Assembly: GCA_934525065.1 (NCBI GenBank)
Contig: CAKSYX010000002.1
Span: 58,395 to 122,394 of the forward strand
DNA: 64,000 nucleotides
Reading direction: 5' to 3'
Source of the DNA: an uncultured Eubacteriales bacterium
Lineage (GTDB): Bacteria > Bacillota > Clostridia > Oscillospirales > Acutalibacteraceae
A model generated the notes under the pieces. The model was not told the DNA's origin. It saw only the letters and a list, made by a program, of their open reading frames with translations, and did no database searches. Positions 1-6,426 of the stretch are shown piece after piece. The translations under genes and the position numbers were made by a program. The first letter of the stretch is position 1. Each line of letters opens with the position of its first letter.

Positions 1-422
1 TTCTTGACGGGTGTCCACTTGTCGGCATAATTATTGATCTTTTTGCTGACAGAAGCAAGCTGGCTTTCGGTGATCTCAGTTGTGAGGGAATATCTTCCGT
101 TTGCGCCGTAATGCTCGTTACAGTAAAGCTCAACGTTGTAATAGATTCCCTTGCCTTCTTTTCTTGAGTACTTGAAGGTACCGACGGAAACTGCCTCGCC
201 CGGTTTGAGTTCATAAACACCGACGGTCAATGTCTTTTTTGAAATATTCTCAATGTAAAGCCATGAGTGACCGTGAGAGACAATGTTCTTGACATAGGAC
301 ACAACTGAAAGCCTTGCGACCGGTGCATCGCTTTTTGCAAAGGCAGGCATTGCAATGATGGAAATCATCAGCGCGGCGAGCAAAACGCAAAGCAGCTTTT
401 TGAGTGTTTTGTTTTTTTTCAT
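1..422 (-). CDS. Secreted permuted papain-like (NlpC/P60-superfamily) protein, C-terminus cut by window
   Basis: Partial gene; its 3' end lies beyond position 1. It begins with ATG at 422 behind an AGGAGG-type ribosome binding site. A basic start, a hydrophobic stretch and an AFA-type cleavage site at about residue 29 indicate a signal peptide. The visible part is a clear paralogue of the next gene (584-1216): it has the conserved GHSWLYIEN segment with a candidate catalytic histidine, a TVGVY strand and a YYNVE strand. The NC-containing segment expected to hold the cysteine is off the window. The GH-W...NC-F layout resembles circularly permuted NlpC/P60 (LRAT/YiiX-like) folds. Enzymatic activity is inference; a structural surface protein is the alternative. 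Confidence 0.6.
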   Translation of the reverse strand, partial: MKKNKTLKKLLCVLLAALMISIIAMPAFAKSDAPVARLSVVSYVKNIVSHGHSWLYIENISKKTLTVGVYELKPGEAVSVGTFKYSRKEGKGIYYNVELYCNEHYGANGRYSLTTEITESQLASVSKKINNYADKWTPVK

Positions 423-583
423 ATTTTTCCTCCTTTTCTCCATAAAAGAGCCAAAAATACGCTCCTTTAATTGTAATTTAATTATAACCATTATATACGG
501 AAAATAATTATTAAAGAAAAATAAGGGAATCTTTCTTCAAAAAAAATTCCCTTATCTGATATTATCTTTGCTGACAGGCGGTT

Positions 584-1216
584 TTAAAGTCCGGCTTTCA
601 GTGCGCTGCTTCTGACGCGCTTGAGAGAGCTGCCCTTTTGCTTGAACACCCGGCTCGCGCTGACAGGCTGATGATAGAGATTCTTTTCCCAGTCATGCCG
701 CCTTATTGCATTGCGAAGGGCATAGGGCGTTGCGGCCGTTGAAATGCGGATTTTTGCAACAGTGTTCCAAACCTTTTCGGCGAAGTATGTGCAGTTTTGC
801 GCAACGTTCCATTTGGACTTGAACCGGTTGATTTTTTTGCTGACCTTTTTAAGCTGCGAAGCGGTGATGTCCTGCGAAAGCGAAACTCTCCCGTTTGTGC
901 CCTGGTGGTTCGTGATATAACTTTCGAGGTTATAGTAGACGCCGGGCCCCTCCTTACGGATATATCCGAAGGTGCCGACCGAAATGCCGTTGCCGGGCTT
1001 CAGCTTATAAACGCCGACGGTCACGGTCTTTTTTGAAAGGTTTTCAAAATATAGCCATGCGTGACCGGTTGAGGCTGCGTTTTTGAAGTAGGAAACAATT
1101 GACATCCTAACAACGGAAGGATCGCTTTTTGCGAACGCGGGCAGAACAGCGGTGAAAAGCATTGCTGCTGTGAGCAGAACGCAAAGCAGCCTTTTGAGAG
1201 CTTTCATTTTCTTCAT
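584..1216 (-). CDS. Secreted permuted papain-like (NlpC/P60-superfamily) protein
   Basis: About 210 residues. Start chosen at ATG 1216 because GGGAGGT sits just upstream; an in-frame ATG at 1231 would place that site inside the gene. N-terminal signal peptide ending near AFA (about residue 30). Conserved GHAWLYFEN (candidate His) is followed about 80 residues later by NCTYFAEKVWN (candidate Cys), the order expected for a permuted papain-like fold. Paralogue of the truncated gene at 1-422, pointing to tandem duplication. A TATAAT box lies about 30 bases upstream of the start, but I see no good -35. Exported to the envelope or medium; substrate unknown. A non-enzymatic role is possible. Confidence 0.65.
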   Translation of the reverse strand: MKKMKALKRLLCVLLTAAMLFTAVLPAFAKSDPSVVRMSIVSYFKNAASTGHAWLYFENLSKKTVTVGVYKLKPGNGISVGTFGYIRKEGPGVYYNLESYITNHQGTNGRVSLSQDITASQLKKVSKKINRFKSKWNVAQNCTYFAEKVWNTVAKIRISTAATPYALRNAIRRHDWEKNLYHQPVSASRVFKQKGSSLKRVRSSALKAGL

Positions 1217-1317
1217 GTTTTTACCTCCCAAAGTTTTCTTCGTAATCCATTATAACAGTTTTTAAAAGCAAATACTTCTTTAAGATAAAAAAGCAACAGT
1301 ATTAAAAAGAAATTCAT

Positions 1318-1480
1318 AAAAAAAGAAGAGTCACCCAAAAGGGTGGCCCGGCAAGAGATTTAACAGCCTTAAACTAATTCTTTTCGCTCATAGCATCGTT
1401 AAAATGCTTAAAATCTGTCAGGATTCCTGCGAATTTGTGCCTTGCTCTGCATCAAAAATAATTAAGTTTAAGGAGCGAAG
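1318..1480 (-). ncRNA. Candidate structured small RNA with its own terminator
   Basis: Read on the minus strand, the segment at 1460-1472 can pair with 1368-1379 (12 base pairs, one bulge), closing a domain of about 80 bases. Inside lie a hairpin AGCAT/ATGCT (1392-1396 with 1404-1408) and a small CAGG/CCTG hairpin (1419-1429). The domain is followed by GTCACCC/GGGTGGC (1330-1347) and a T-rich tract (1318-1329), a good intrinsic terminator. No open frame explains the arrangement. It lies just past the terminator of the 41-residue peptide gene, so it could come from read-through or from its own weak promoter. I do not recognise an RNA family. Covariation data would be needed to confirm it. Confidence 0.4.
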
Positions 1481-1512
1481 CAGTTTTAATTCAGATATTT
1501 TTTTTTGTTAAG

Positions 1513-1555
1513 AAAAAGCAAAAAAAAATCCGTAAGGCTGACGCCTACGGATTTT
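1513..1555 (-). terminator. Intrinsic terminator after the 41-residue peptide gene
   Basis: Stem AAAATCCGTA with TACGGATTTT (1525-1534 and 1546-1555), continued inward by GGC/GCC. On the minus strand it is followed by a long T tract (A run at 1513-1524 on the plus strand). Confidence 0.8.
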
Positions 1556-1650
1556 CTCGTGAAGTATTAACGGAAAAGATCTAATTAAAACTATTAAATC
1601 TTTTGCTGAGACACCCTAAGGTGTGCTCTTACCTGTTATCAACTGATCGC

Positions 1651-1776
1651 TTATTTTGTGGCGTCGGTATTGTCATCGCCAAGGTGCTTGAACTTTTCAA
1701 CAAAGTCCTTGATGAGCTTGATGTAAGACTCGATAAAGTTAACGATGGTGTCGAGAATGTTTCTTACCTGATCCAT
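1651..1776 (-). CDS. Small amphipathic-helix peptide, 41 residues
   Basis: ATG at 1776 preceded by AGGAGGTGACATA, a near-perfect ribosome binding site, then 41 codons and TAA. The peptide opens MDQVRNILDTIVNFIESY and continues as a predicted long amphipathic helix with hydrophobic residues spaced every 3-4 positions (I7, L8, I11, V12, F14, I15, I19, I22, F25, V26, F29) and Lys/Asp/Glu on the other face. The tail (GDDNTDATK) is polar. There is no signal peptide. The gene is a complete unit: consensus promoter upstream, terminator 95 bases downstream. By appearance it could be a membrane-active peptide (phenol-soluble-modulin-like or leaderless bacteriocin-like), a toxin, or a small regulator. 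No family recognised; function unknown. Confidence 0.7.
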   Translation of the reverse strand: MDQVRNILDTIVNFIESYIKLIKDFVEKFKHLGDDNTDATK

Positions 1777-1809
1777 TATGTCACCTCCTATTCAAATCTT
1801 GATAACAAT

Positions 1810-1838
1810 ACTTTAGTACATTTTTCATAATTAGTCAA
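1810..1838 (-). promoter_or_regulatory. Sigma-A promoter of the 41-residue peptide gene
   Basis: On the minus strand: -35 TTGACT (1833-1838), 17-base spacer, -10 TAAAGT (1810-1815). Start codon lies 34 bases past the -10. Confidence 0.7.
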
Positions 1839-1843
1839 TCATT

Positions 1844-2869
1844 TTAAAGAAATTTTGAAAAGTTTTTATGAATTTTAACTCCGTTGCCAAGCTTTAACAG
1901 TGCCTTGATTTTTGTTATAAACAGCTGATTTGCATGTGTTGATTTTTCCGTCAGAGCCGAAGAAAGGCGCAGAAGAGAAAGCGAAAACGGAAAGACTGCC
2001 GCTGTGCCGGCTGCATTGAAAAGAAGATGGAACAGGCTGACGAAGGCGGCTCCGTCTCCGATTTTTGAAAACAGCGCTTCCACCGGAATAAAAAGCGAGA
2101 GAAGGAAAACAAGAGCGGTTCCGAAAAAATTGAAAAGCAGGTGAAAAAGGGCAGTCGCCTTAGCTTTTTCGTTTGAATGCAGGGCAGAAAGCAAGGTCGG
2201 GACGGTTGCACCGATGTTCTGACCGCAGATGATGAAAATTGCGGCTTTTCTGCCGACAGCACCGACGGAAACGAGTGATTGAAGAATACCCACGGTTGCC
2301 GAAGAGCTTTGGAGAAGTGCGGTTGAAGCGAAGCCGAAGAGCAATCCCGTGAATTTTGAAGAGCAAAGCGAAAACAGCGAAGAAAGGCTTCCGTTTTCGT
2401 TGAGAGCCGCGGCTGCCTGCTTCATTGTATCAATTCCGACAAACAAAAGCGAGAGGGCGCAGAAAAAAAGGCCGAGCGATTTAAGCTTTTCGCTTTTTGA
2501 AAAGAGCGAGAGCAATGCGCCGAAAAGAACGATGAACGGCGCGGCGGCGGAAAAATTCAGCGCAATCAGAACTCCGGTCACGGTGGTTCCGATGTTTGAG
2601 CCCATGATTATTCCGATCCCCTGGGAGGCTGACAGTGTGCCGCAGTCAACAAGCGAGGTCGCGCAGACCGTCACGGCCGCAGAGGACTGAATGAGCCCCG
2701 TCACCGCAGCACCGGTCAGTACGGCAAAAAAGCGATTGACGCAAAGCTTTTGAAGCAGGGCTTCAAGCTTTCCAAGGCAGAGCTTTTTCATGGCGTCGCT
2801 CATTTGAACAACGGAAAACAGAAAGATTCCGACTCCGCAGCAAAAGCCGCAAAGCGCTTTGAAAGCCAT
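1844..2869 (-). CDS. Na/Pi-cotransporter family (NptA-type) membrane protein
   Basis: 341 residues, almost entirely hydrophobic, with the internal duplication of the Na/Pi cotransporter II family. The first half carries GLIQSSAAVTV followed by GSNIGTTVTG; the second carries LLQSSSATVGIL followed by GQNIGATVP. These paired QSS and G-x-NIG-T motifs are the family signature for sodium and phosphate binding. Bacterial relatives are often longer and end in a PhoU-like domain; this one lacks it. Start ATG 2869 has AGGAGGTG eight bases upstream. Divergent from the GH20 gene. Phosphate is the likely substrate by family, but no pho box was seen. The 3' end overlaps the promoter zone of the peptide gene next to it. 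Confidence 0.85.
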   Translation of the reverse strand: MAFKALCGFCCGVGIFLFSVVQMSDAMKKLCLGKLEALLQKLCVNRFFAVLTGAAVTGLIQSSAAVTVCATSLVDCGTLSASQGIGIIMGSNIGTTVTGVLIALNFSAAAPFIVLFGALLSLFSKSEKLKSLGLFFCALSLLFVGIDTMKQAAAALNENGSLSSLFSLCSSKFTGLLFGFASTALLQSSSATVGILQSLVSVGAVGRKAAIFIICGQNIGATVPTLLSALHSNEKAKATALFHLLFNFFGTALVFLLSLFIPVEALFSKIGDGAAFVSLFHLLFNAAGTAAVFPFSLSLLRLSSALTEKSTHANQLFITKIKALLKLGNGVKIHKNFSKFL

Positions 2870-2893
2870 GAGGCACCTCCTGAGAAATTTTTC

Positions 2894-2921
2894 TTGACAA
2901 AGGCTGATTTTACCTTATAAT
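2894..2921 (+). promoter_or_regulatory. Sigma-A promoter of the GH20 gene
   Basis: -35 TTGACA (2894-2899), 16-base spacer, -10 TATAAT (2916-2921). Both hexamers are perfect consensus. Confidence 0.85.
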
Positions 2922-2957
2922 TAAAGTGATAATATAAAAGAACCGGGGGGAAAGAAA

Positions 2958-4409
2958 ATGGCTGTTAACATCATTCCGATGCCGAACAACATTTATGAAT
3001 ACGGCGGAGAAAAGCACTTTTTTGAGAAGGACTTTGTTTTTGAAAAAAAGGAAGGCATACCCGAAGAAGGCTATGAGATAACCATTGGCGAGGACGGCGT
3101 TTTTGTTGCGTATTCGACCGAGAAGGGTCTCTTTTACGCAAAAAACACGCTTTCTCAGCTTGAAGGCGAAAACGGAAAGCTCCCGTTTTTGCGTATCGTT
3201 GACGCTCCGCGATTTTCGTACCGCGCCTTTATGATCGACAGCTCGCGCCATATGCAGACTGTCGGAGAAATCAAAAAGTTCATTGAAGCGGCCGCATTTT
3301 TCAAGTTCAACGTTTTCCATTGGCACCTGACCGATGACCAGGGCTGGAGAATCGAAAGCGAAAAATATCCCGAACTCAACAAGGTCGGCTCATACAGAAA
3401 CGGCCACGGTTTTTCAAGCAGGAACAAGGCTGTTTACGGCGGATATTACACCAAGGACGAGATCCGCGACGTTGTTGAATTTTGCCGCGAGCGTCATATT
3501 GACGTAATCCCGGAAATTGATATGCCCGGCCACATGGTTGCCGCAATCGCTTCCTATCCTGAGCTTTCCTGCTCGGGAAAGGCCACCGAGGTTGCAAAGC
3601 AGGCCGGTATACACAAGAACATCCTTTGCGCGGGTAAGGAGGAGGTCTTTAAGTTCTGCTTTGACATCATTGACGAGGTCAGCGAGCTGTTTCCGTATAA
3701 ATACTTCCACATTGGCGGAGACGAAGCCCCGAAGGTACGCTGGGACAATTGTCCGCACTGCCTTGAAAGAATCCGCGAAGAGGGGCTCAAGGACAGCGAA
3801 GAGCTTCAGGGCTACTTTGTGAACAGGATCATCGCTCACCTGAGAAAGCTTGGCAAGAAGCCGGTCGTTTGGAACGAGAGCCTCAAGAGCGGTATGCTCG
3901 AAAAGGACGCCGTTGTCTGCGACTGGATGGACAGAGACCATCTTTGCGAGCCGTGGGCAAACGATGGAGGAAAAATCATCATCGAGGACTTTTTCCATTA
4001 TTACCTTGATTATAATTATGGCATTACACCGCTTAAAAAGACCTATTCCTATAATCCCATGCTTGAAAAGCTTGATATAGTCGGAAGGAAAAACGTTCTC
4101 GGCGTTGAAACTCCGATCTGGACCGAGTTTGTTGAGGACTTTGAAAGAATGTGCTACCTTTGCTTCCCGAGACTTATGGCTGTTGGTGAGAGCGGCTGGA
4201 CGAACTGGGGCAGACATGATTTCCGCGATTTTTGCAGAAGAGCCGAGGCCAACAGAGCGCGCCTGCTTTCAATGGGAATCAACATGGCACCGGGAAAAGA
4301 CTGGGATCCGCTTCCGCTCGGAAGGCTCAAGGGTCAGTTCCGGCACAACAAGAACTTTATGAATTCCTATTTCTTCAGAGTTAATGTTTTGAAGCAAGAG
4401 GAAGAATAA
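2958..4409 (+). CDS. Family GH20 beta-N-acetylhexosaminidase
   Basis: 483 residues. An N-terminal alpha/beta domain (about 1-85) precedes the GH20 barrel. Signature segments: HWHLTDDQGWRIE (about 121-133), IPEIDMPGH (about 184-192), and HIGGDEAPK with the catalytic pair D255-E256, where Asp orients the substrate N-acetyl group and Glu is the acid. No signal peptide or anchor, so it acts in the cytoplasm, probably removing terminal GlcNAc or GalNAc from imported oligosaccharides. ATG 2958 follows GGGGGGAAAGAAA and a consensus promoter; the gene is monocistronic with its own terminator. Specificity (GlcNAc, GalNAc or lacto-N-biose-type) cannot be told from sequence alone. Confidence 0.93.
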   Translation: MAVNIIPMPNNIYEYGGEKHFFEKDFVFEKKEGIPEEGYEITIGEDGVFVAYSTEKGLFYAKNTLSQLEGENGKLPFLRIVDAPRFSYRAFMIDSSRHMQTVGEIKKFIEAAAFFKFNVFHWHLTDDQGWRIESEKYPELNKVGSYRNGHGFSSRNKAVYGGYYTKDEIRDVVEFCRERHIDVIPEIDMPGHMVAAIASYPELSCSGKATEVAKQAGIHKNILCAGKEEVFKFCFDIIDEVSELFPYKYFHIGGDEAPKVRWDNCPHCLERIREEGLKDSEELQGYFVNRIIAHLRKLGKKPVVWNESLKSGMLEKDAVVCDWMDRDHLCEPWANDGGKIIIEDFFHYYLDYNYGITPLKKTYSYNPMLEKLDIVGRKNVLGVETPIWTEFVEDFERMCYLCFPRLMAVGESGWTNWGRHDFRDFCRRAEANRARLLSMGINMAPGKDWDPLPLGRLKGQFRHNKNFMNSYFFRVNVLKQEEE

Positions 4410-4417
4410 GAAAAGCC

Positions 4418-4460
4418 AAAAGCTGCAGCGCATCGATTGTGGTGTGCCGCAGCTTTTTTT
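4418..4460 (+). terminator. Intrinsic terminator of the GH20 gene
   Basis: AAAGCTGC (4418-4425) pairs with GCAGCTTT (4449-4456), with an inner GCGCA/TGTGC helix, then a run of T to 4460. Confidence 0.85.
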
Positions 4461-4519
4461 GTGCCCGAAATATTTATTCTATTTGAAGCTGGAATGGAGT
4501 CTGCTCGTGGTTGAAATGC

Positions 4520-4730
4520 AAACGTTCTTTCGTACGGGCGGGACATGCCCCGCCCGTACGAATCTAGATGCTAGATGTTAGATGTTAGATTTTAGATGTG
4601 TTTATTTTTATGTGGTAGAAGACGTTGGGTTTGTTCGTTGCCCTTTAATTTGAGTATATCTAATGTCTAGTGTCTAGAATCTAGCATCTAATTTCACGGG
4701 CGGATACAAGACCCACCCGTATAAATTATA
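4520..4730. repeat. Palindromic intergenic repeat element (copy A)
   Basis: Perfect 12-base inverted repeat CGTACGGGCGGG / CCCGCCCGTACG (4531-4542, 4549-4560; 6-base loop). It is followed by tandem TAGATG-type units (about 4562-4597), an about 60-base centre, and the same units inverted (about 4659-4693). A degenerate ACGGGCGG...CCACCCGT palindrome follows (about 4697-4721). The overall symmetry suggests a MITE-like or REP-like element. The sequence AACGTTC...GTACGGG is shared with the region at 54.95-55.5 kb. No coding content is supported, and the rest of the 4410-4786 gap is AT-rich with nothing else recognisable. Confidence 0.75.
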
Positions 4731-4786
4731 CATCAGATATAAATATTAAATATTTTGCCCTGCGAAAACGGCAAAGCGTTTTCGTC

Positions 4787-6064
4787 TCACCACACGGTGG
4801 ACGTTGACTCCGTTTGCCCGGCAGGCAGAATCCCAAGGGCTTTGATTTCGTTCACCAGTGTCTCTGCCGCAAGAACGTTGCTTTCCTTTGTTGGGTGTCC
4901 GTCAACAACGGACCCGTAGGTACCCATTTCAAAGCTCAGCGTTGCGCATTTCACACGGCTGTCATAACTGTCGTCGCGATACTCCGAAACGGCGCGCTCG
5001 ATTGAAGGATAAAGCGAGTTGTTCATGTCGCCCAAAACGCAGAGAATGTAGGCTCCGGGCTCTCTCAGCCTGACGAGCGACAGCAGCCGCTTGTATTCAT
5101 CAACAAAGCTGTTGCGCCTGTCTTCGGTGTAGCAATATGACGCGTCGTTTGTTCCGAGGTTTATCACAACAAGGTCGTTTGCATTGCCGGAAAAGCTCCA
5201 GTATTGCCCGGCGGAGATATCGTCACAGTTTATGAGCGAGTTTTCATAGTGCTTGAAAATGACGTAATCATTGGCCATTCCGTTTGACGGAAATCCGGTC
5301 AGAACGCCGTAGCCGGAAAAGCTCACAGCAGCGGCATCGGCTCCAAGCTGCTTTGCGGCGAGGAAAGCGTAGGTTTCGGTAAAGTTTTCCGTTCGGGTCG
5401 AAAAGCTGCCGCTTGAGCCTGCGTCAAGGCCGTAGCCGCAGGTTATGGAGTCGCCGAGAAATTCAATTTTAAGCGAGCCGCGCGGCGAAGGGCAGATGTC
5501 TCCCTTTGCAACGGCAGAAATTGAACTGATGCCAACGGTTGAATATGTGCCCTCGGAGGCTTTGACAAGCTTCACGGTGCAGTCGCCGTCATAGGAGGAA
5601 AGGTCAAGGGTAATGTCTTCGCTTTCGCCGTCAAGAACAACATCGTCCCTTTGCTCACCGTTAACAAAGGCAACCACGCGCGGTCGGTGATTATAGGTGA
5701 TATACTGCGAATTATAGACGCGGCAGGTAATTGTTACGCTGTCTCCGTCGCAGAGAAATTCAATTCCGCTGCCGGACATTGAAAACCACCTTACGCCGTT
5801 TTCAAAAACCGTTCTTCCGAGCGGCTTGACGTAGTTGTCACCGGCTGTGAAGGAGAGATCCCTGACCTTTGCGTCCTCCGGAAAGCGCGGATTTTCCGCA
5901 AAAAGGGGAGAGGAGGTGCTGCGGTTGCTGTTTTGAAAAAACGGAAATTTTTTTCCGCCATTATCCGGCGCATTGAAAGAAACAAAAGCAACAAAGCCAA
6001 TAAGCACGGCAAAGAAAACCGCAACGGCAATTGCTTTAAAAAGTTTGTTCAAGCTTTTCACCAT
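4787..6064 (-). CDS. Membrane-anchored SGNH/GDSL esterase, CE2-like
   Basis: 425 residues from ATG 6064. That start is chosen because the promoter at 6135-6163 places transcription near 6128, excluding the longer frame that begins with TTG at 6163; the ribosome binding site is weak. An N-terminal anchor (about residues 7-30) is followed by a beta-rich domain (about 65-205) and an SGNH hydrolase domain. The latter has block I FLGDSIT (Ser216), block III NLGTND (Asn316) and block V VDGHP (Asp398, His400). The two-domain order matches carbohydrate esterase family 2 (deacetylases of xylan or glucomannan). Acts outside the membrane. Specificity is inferred; other acyl esters are possible. Confidence 0.82.
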   Translation of the reverse strand: MVKSLNKLFKAIAVAVFFAVLIGFVAFVSFNAPDNGGKKFPFFQNSNRSTSSPLFAENPRFPEDAKVRDLSFTAGDNYVKPLGRTVFENGVRWFSMSGSGIEFLCDGDSVTITCRVYNSQYITYNHRPRVVAFVNGEQRDDVVLDGESEDITLDLSSYDGDCTVKLVKASEGTYSTVGISSISAVAKGDICPSPRGSLKIEFLGDSITCGYGLDAGSSGSFSTRTENFTETYAFLAAKQLGADAAAVSFSGYGVLTGFPSNGMANDYVIFKHYENSLINCDDISAGQYWSFSGNANDLVVINLGTNDASYCYTEDRRNSFVDEYKRLLSLVRLREPGAYILCVLGDMNNSLYPSIERAVSEYRDDSYDSRVKCATLSFEMGTYGSVVDGHPTKESNVLAAETLVNEIKALGILPAGQTESTSTVW

Positions 6065-6134
6065 CCGTTTGAAGGCCGACGCGGAAATCACGTTCGGCCT
6101 GAGTGTTGACGAAATACTGTTTGCAAGTGAATGT

Positions 6135-6163
6135 ATGATACCACAAAATTTGTCTTTGGTCAA
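6135..6163 (-). promoter_or_regulatory. Promoter of the CE2-like esterase gene
   Basis: Minus strand: -35 TTGACC (6158-6163), 17-base spacer, -10 TATCAT (6135-6140). It fixes the start codon at 6064. Confidence 0.75.
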
Positions 6164-6234
6164 TAAGGGAGGTTTTTGTCTCTTTTTGCTGTTTTTGGGG
6201 GAGATAAAAAGCGAATATTTGTCAGCCTTTACGA

Positions 6235-6263
6235 TTGAATAAATTGGGGGGCGGTGCTATAAT
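6235..6263 (+). promoter_or_regulatory. Upstream promoter (P1) of the aromatic amino acid operon
   Basis: -35 TTGAAT (6235-6240), 17-base spacer, -10 TATAAT (6258-6263). Gives a leader of about 155 bases before ATG 6427. Confidence 0.8.
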
Positions 6264-6282
6264 ATACTCACGATTTAAACCG

Positions 6283-6408
6283 CTAAAGTGAACGCGGATG
6301 TATTGTCTCTGCGCCCTCTTGACCGGCTGATATAAAATACTATATACTAAAGTAACCGCAAGGTAAAATCGTGCAGTGTGTCTGCGCTCTTGATTTGCCG
6401 ACGGTTAC
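6283..6408 (+). promoter_or_regulatory. Tandem leader repeat with three-tier hairpin upstream of the aro operon
   Basis: Two imperfect units, about 6283-6345 and 6347-6408. Each opens with CTAAAGT and an A/C/G-rich string and later carries TCTGCGC plus CTCTTGA. The second folds into a long hairpin: GTAACCG (6352-6358) with CGGTTAC (6402-6408), GGTAAAATC (6362-6370) with GATTTGCC (6392-6399), and GTGCAG (6371-6376) with CTGCGC (6382-6387). No T tract follows, so this is not a simple terminator. Not recognised as a T-box or any riboswitch I know. Possible roles are RNA-level control, a protein-binding site, or duplicated promoter/operator DNA. Confidence 0.5.
6319..6348 (+). promoter_or_regulatory. 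Candidate second promoter (P2) of the aromatic operon
   Basis: -35 TTGACC (6319-6324), 18-base spacer, -10 TATACT (6343-6348). A transcript from here would start near 6355, at the base of the leader hairpin. Confidence 0.5.
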
Positions 6409-6426
6409 ATGAAGGGCGGCTGCAAA

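Larger units (their letters stand above)
1217..1650. other. Intergenic stretch, 434 bases
   Basis: No supportable protein gene. It contains two hairpins reading as intrinsic terminators on the minus strand (1525-1555 and 1330-1347 with their T tracts) and, between them, a candidate structured RNA (listed separately). A short open frame on the minus strand (about 25 codons ending near 1378) has no start codon and was not called. Confidence 0.5.

Noticed and set aside
1603..1830. Plus-strand open frame (75 codons)
   Set aside because: Opposite strand of the 41-residue peptide gene and its promoter, lacks its own binding site; the minus-strand gene has full signals.
3414..4217. Minus-strand open frame (267 codons) inside the GH20 gene
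   Set aside because: Mirrors the catalytic domain of a clearly coding gene; no start signals and no domain.
4562..4693. Short TAGATG units considered as a CRISPR-like array
   Set aside because: Units are 6-8 bases with no spacers, and they invert around a centre; no cas genes in the window.
6352..6408. Aro leader hairpin considered as a terminator/attenuator or T-box
   Set aside because: No T tract after the stem, no T-box consensus (such as the GGTGGTACCGCG antiterminator) and no leader peptide rich in Phe or Tyr codons was found.
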